NCBI GenBank assembly: GCA_017622495.1
Contig: JAGAQY010000073.1
Coordinates: forward strand, 1-45,052
Length of the DNA: 45,052 nucleotides
From: Bacteroidaceae bacterium
GTDB taxonomy: Bacteria > Bacteroidota > Bacteroidia > Bacteroidales > Bacteroidaceae
Direction: 5' to 3'
In this document: piece by piece, positions 42,260-45,052 of the stretch
Layout of the letters: the number at the start of each line of letters is the position of its first letter
How positions within the stretch are numbered: position 1 is the first letter of the stretch
The notes under the pieces: model-generated
Database searches by the model: none
Seen by the model: the letters and a program-made list of their open reading frames with translations, nothing else
What the model was told of the DNA's origin: nothing
Program-made: the position numbers and the translations under genes

Positions 42260-43843
42260 CTATTTGCGCCTTACCACTTCATACGGCACACGCACCGACA
42301 CTCCACACCGCATCAGGTCGGCAAGGTTGGGATACATGCGTGCCACGAAGGAGTCCCAGTCGCGCAGCGGCATCTCTGTCCATCCCGCCTCTGCCAGCGC
42401 CAAGGCTCGCGGGAAAGCCATGTATGTGGCACGGTTGATGTCGGGGATAGCCTCTGCCCATAGAGTGCCCATTATGCCCAACACATGGCTCTGCTCCTCG
42501 GCAGGGCGTCCATACCCGGGATCCAGTTTGTAGCAGTTCTCCAGAGTAGAAAGCGGCATGCCCCAGTTGTTGTGCTCGGGCAGGTCGTTCCTCCACTGCG
42601 GATAGTCGAGGTAGGCATACTCTCCCGGTGCCATGATGATGGGGTGGCCATGCTGCCCGGTGAGCGCAAGGCAGGTGGGTGTGAGGCCATAGCGCCATGT
42701 GACGAGCGTCACATCTTCGGGATAAGGGAAGAGGTAATCGTTGGCTGGCGGATAGATATTGTCCAGCTCACACCACAGGATGGGCCGCTTGCCAACCTTA
42801 CGTACTGTCGCTAATACACGGTCAAAGAAAGGGGTCATCAGCTGTGTCGCTTGGGTGTATCCAGCGTCCTGCATCATCCTCTGGCACTCTTCACACTTTG
42901 CCCAATTGGCCGGCACGGCAGCTTCGTCGCCGCCCAGGTGCATATAGGGCGAGGGGAAGACGCTTGCCACCTCCCTGACGACATCGGCCAGCACTTCGTA
43001 GCTCTGCTCATTGGCTGCGCACACCATACGGTTGGTCGTGTGTCCCACCTTCACCGTGTCGTCCTTCAGGTGTGTGCAGCTCAGCTCGGGGTATGCAGCC
43101 AGTATGGCCACCGTGTGTCCCGGGATGTCTATTTCGGGTACTACCTCGATGTGGCGCTGCGCGGCATAGCCGATGATCTCGCGCAGCTCCTCTTGGGTAT
43201 AGTGCTGCTCGCTCGCCAGTTCGGGGTGGCTATGTATGGCTATGCGCCATCCCTGGTCGTCGGTAAGATGCAGCTGCAACACATTGTATTTATACTTGGC
43301 CATCTGGTCGATGAAGAATTTCACATCCCTCACGGGCAGGAAGTGGCGTGCGGGGTCGAGCATCAGAGCGCGGTATCCCAGTCGCGGGGCATCGTCAATG
43401 TATATGGGCCTCATCTCGTCGCGCCCCGTGGCAAGGACATCGCCCAGCAGCAGCTGGTCCATAGTCATCACGGCACGAAACAGCGCAGCTGGCGTACTTC
43501 CCGCAATCGCTATGCCCCTGCGCGACACATCGATACGGTAGTGCTCATCGCCCTGCAGCGCGGGGTCAAGCGCCAGTGTTATGTCGCCCCTCTCCCCATC
43601 GGCAGCGAGCGCCACGTCCACTCCCGTCCGGCACTTGATGATGCCTGCCAAGCATTCGGCAGCAAACTGCTGTGCCGTGTCGGCACAGACTATGGCCGTG
43701 CGCCCCTCCACGAAACGGTATGGCCTGCCCTTCGCCTGCACTACAGAGTTGGGCATCGGCATCAATGCCGCGAGGTTGTCCTGAGCATAGCCAAGCACCG
43801 CAGTGCCCAGCGCCAGTAGCAATGTGTGGAGTATCCTTTTCAT
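42260..43843 (-). CDS. Secreted beta-N-acetylhexosaminidase, GH20
   Basis: 527 residues. A signal peptide ends near VLGYAQ. A GH20b-like N-terminal domain covers about 25-145. The (beta/alpha)8 catalytic domain begins PRLGYRALMLDPARHFLPV and carries QLHLTDDQGWR near 190-200, EIDIPGHTVAIL near 237 and the catalytic pair Asp306-Glu307 in HLGGDEA. GLTPTCLALTGQH/GTLWAEAI motifs follow. It removes terminal beta-GlcNAc or GalNAc from glycans, using the substrate acetamido group with the Asp-Glu pair. It stands alone, divergent from the peroxiredoxin gene, and could act with the GH123-like protein on host or dietary glycans. Confidence 0.95.
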   Translation of the reverse strand: MKRILHTLLLALGTAVLGYAQDNLAALMPMPNSVVQAKGRPYRFVEGRTAIVCADTAQQFAAECLAGIIKCRTGVDVALAADGERGDITLALDPALQGDEHYRIDVSRRGIAIAGSTPAALFRAVMTMDQLLLGDVLATGRDEMRPIYIDDAPRLGYRALMLDPARHFLPVRDVKFFIDQMAKYKYNVLQLHLTDDQGWRIAIHSHPELASEQHYTQEELREIIGYAAQRHIEVVPEIDIPGHTVAILAAYPELSCTHLKDDTVKVGHTTNRMVCAANEQSYEVLADVVREVASVFPSPYMHLGGDEAAVPANWAKCEECQRMMQDAGYTQATQLMTPFFDRVLATVRKVGKRPILWCELDNIYPPANDYLFPYPEDVTLVTWRYGLTPTCLALTGQHGHPIIMAPGEYAYLDYPQWRNDLPEHNNWGMPLSTLENCYKLDPGYGRPAEEQSHVLGIMGTLWAEAIPDINRATYMAFPRALALAEAGWTEMPLRDWDSFVARMYPNLADLMRCGVSVRVPYEVVRRK

Positions 43844-43867
43844 CGTTCCCTATTCTATTTTTTTTGT

Positions 43868-43876
43868 GCAAAGATA
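43868..43876 (-). promoter_or_regulatory. GH20 gene promoter -7 box
   Basis: Minus-strand TATCTTTGC, 25 bases upstream of the GH20 start codon. It faces the divergent peroxiredoxin promoter. Confidence 0.7.
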
Positions 43877-43919
43877 ATAAGAAAATGAATATTTGTTTTC
43901 ATGCACCGAAATAAACTGC

Positions 43920-43928
43920 TATCTTCGC
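43920..43928 (+). promoter_or_regulatory. Peroxiredoxin promoter -7 box
   Basis: TATCTTCGC is one base off TATCTTTGC, with TTTG near 43892. The leader to the start at 43992 is about 60 bases and contains repeated acaaactc words. Confidence 0.5.
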
Positions 43929-43991
43929 ATCCCGGTATGTAAAAAATACAGAGAAACTCACCAACTTACAAACTCAAAAACTCAAAATAAT

Positions 43992-44441
43992 ATGAATATA
44001 GGTGACAAGGCTCCCGAGCGCTTGGGAGTGAATGAGAACGGGCAGGAGGTGCTGCTCAGCAACTATCGCGGCAAGAAGGTAGTACTCTACTTCTACCCCA
44101 AGGACAACACATCGGGCTGCACAGCCGAGGCATGCAGCCTGCGCGACCACTACGGCGAGTTCCGTGCCCGGGGCTACGAAGTGATTGGCGTGAGTGTAGA
44201 CAGTGCCGCCTCGCACCGCAAGTTTATCGACAAGTACGAACTGCCCTTCACCCTGATTGCCGACACCGACAAGGAGCTGGTGCAGGCCATGGGCGTGTGG
44301 GGCGAGAAGAGTATGTACGGACGCAAGTACATGGGCACCTTCCGCACCACCTTCGTAATCGACGAGAACGGCATCATCGAGCAGATATATCTGCCTAAGC
44401 AGATCAAGACCTCTACCCACGCCGAGCAGTTGCTGGGGTAA
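43992..44441 (+). CDS. bcp: Bcp-type thioredoxin-dependent peroxiredoxin
   Basis: 149 residues from ATG 43992 (MNIGDKAPE), chosen since family homology begins there; an in-frame start at 43893 would add 33 unlike residues. It reduces hydroperoxides with electrons from thioredoxin in the cytosol. Cys43 in NTSGCTAEACSLRD is the peroxidatic residue, and Cys48 five positions on is the resolving residue of Bcp/PrxQ proteins. The conserved Arg in GTFRTTFVID lies near 120. Length and motifs are fully typical. Confidence 0.96.
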   Translation: MNIGDKAPERLGVNENGQEVLLSNYRGKKVVLYFYPKDNTSGCTAEACSLRDHYGEFRARGYEVIGVSVDSAASHRKFIDKYELPFTLIADTDKELVQAMGVWGEKSMYGRKYMGTFRTTFVIDENGIIEQIYLPKQIKTSTHAEQLLG

Positions 44442-44448
44442 TGAAACA

Positions 44449-44481
44449 GATGGAGGCGACCCTCACGGGCAGCCTCCATCC
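44449..44481. terminator. Convergent terminator after bcp
   Basis: gatggaggc (44449-44457) pairs with gcctccatc (44472-44480) between the convergent bcp and beta-barrel genes. The T-run is weak on both strands. Confidence 0.7.
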
Positions 44482-44523
44482 TTCTCTGATGTTCTTCAAA
44501 GAACTTTCTTATCTTACGATTGT

Positions 44524-45052
44524 CTATTTCTTCTTCGGTTGCTTATTGAATCGGTACACCACGTGCAGCATGGCGTAGCGCGGCACCACGTTGTGCCATG
44601 TCTCCTGTATACCCTGCGCGTTCACCGAGTAGCGGATGTTGGAGAGCTGGCCCAGCAGGTCGAAGCCGTCGGCTATGAAGGTGAGGTTACCCTTCAGGAT
44701 ACTCTTCGATAGGCGAGCGTTCCACACCAGGTCATCGGTGTTCATCGACTCGTCGGCATAGCCACGGCGGCTATACATGGTGAGGTCGGTGCTCAGGTTC
44801 ACTCCCCACGGCAGTTCGCTCTTCAACGTCAGGCCATAGTCATAGTCGATGGCATGGATGGTGGTGAAGTCCTCGCGGTTGCCCGTGGCGTAGCGGTAGG
44901 TGGCATTGGCTTTGAGGTAGACGGTCGACTGCTCCCACTTGTTTTCAAAGCCCAGGCTTTCACGAAGGTTCACGTTGCGCACCACACTCTTGGGGTCGGC
45001 CGTGGAGCCTACGACGCTGATGTAGTCCACGCTGTTGACATACCCTGCCGTG
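44524..45052 (-). CDS. Outer-membrane beta-barrel protein, 3' part
   Basis: The frame is open to the window edge, so only the last 175 or so residues are visible. Alternating beta-strand patterns are typical of a TonB-dependent or OMP_b-brl_3-type barrel: WEQSTVYLKANATYRYATGN, LSTDLTMYSRRGYADE and LVWNARLSKSILKGNLTFIA. The end MLHVVYRFNKQPKKK has the terminal aromatic strand (YRF) followed by a basic tail, common in Bacteroidales outer-membrane receptors. The N-terminal plug cannot be seen. It is probably a receptor-like barrel rather than SusC, because SusC hallmarks at the C-terminus are absent. Confidence 0.75.
   Translation of the reverse strand, partial: TAGYVNSVDYISVVGSTADPKSVVRNVNLRESLGFENKWEQSTVYLKANATYRYATGNREDFTTIHAIDYDYGLTLKSELPWGVNLSTDLTMYSRRGYADESMNTDDLVWNARLSKSILKGNLTFIADGFDLLGQLSNIRYSVNAQGIQETWHNVVPRYAMLHVVYRFNKQPKKK

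Noticed and set aside
42851..43819. Long open frame (322 codons) on the + strand opposite the GH20 gene
   Set aside because: It lies wholly within the GH20 coding sequence, has no family motif, and its composition mirrors the codon bias of the real gene on the other strand.

Overview
This is a chromosomal segment from a member of the Bacteroidota, order Bacteroidales, most likely Prevotella or a close relative. Three things support this: repeated promoter boxes of the form TAnnTTTG (usually TATCTTTGC), weak or absent Shine-Dalgarno sites, and Bacteroidales gene families (SusC/SusD pairs, DUF4271 next to hemD, FAS1 lipoproteins, DUF4091). Species level cannot be settled by reading alone. No phage, insertion sequence, CRISPR array or rRNA was seen.

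Region 1 (1-7035) is mostly housekeeping. A truncated AraC-type regulator and a repeat-rich gap come first. They are followed by ahcY, a LOG-family nucleotidase, DUF4271-hemD, then rnpA-yidD-tatD-like with 4-base overlaps, and tyrS with a clear terminator.

Region 2 (7195-28113) is the accessory core. A secreted 919-residue modular protein stands alone, followed by a gap with nested palindromes. Then comes a tightly spaced seven-gene array of about 17.7 kb, all on the + strand: FAS1 lipoprotein, SusC, SusD, FAS1 lipoprotein, FAS1 lipoprotein, SusC, SusD. It looks like one operon for two outer-membrane SusCD import (or docking) complexes plus three surface FAS1 lipoproteins. It has no degradative enzyme and no local regulator, so it is not a standard polysaccharide utilization locus. 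This is the best candidate for a poorly described system.

Region 3 (28214-36142) holds tRNA-Gln(TTG), a membrane acyltransferase, a U32 peptidase-family (probable tRNA-modification) protein, a secreted GH123-like/DUF4091 protein, ychF, lgt and a MATE exporter. The gap after the exporter carries a perfect 44-bp palindrome.

Region 4 (36408-45052) has an acyl-CoA synthetase-like gene and a membrane LytTR regulator on the minus strand. Divergent from them is a fabH-fabF-fabZ set with intact catalytic residues but no acyl carrier protein gene. A secreted GH20 hexosaminidase (minus), a Bcp-type peroxiredoxin (plus) and the 3' end of an outer-membrane beta-barrel gene (minus) complete the window. 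Several gene leaders (before the LOG gene, lgt, fabZ and bcp) carry short repeated 'words', sometimes with a complementary partner. This looks like a recurring intergenic feature of this genome.
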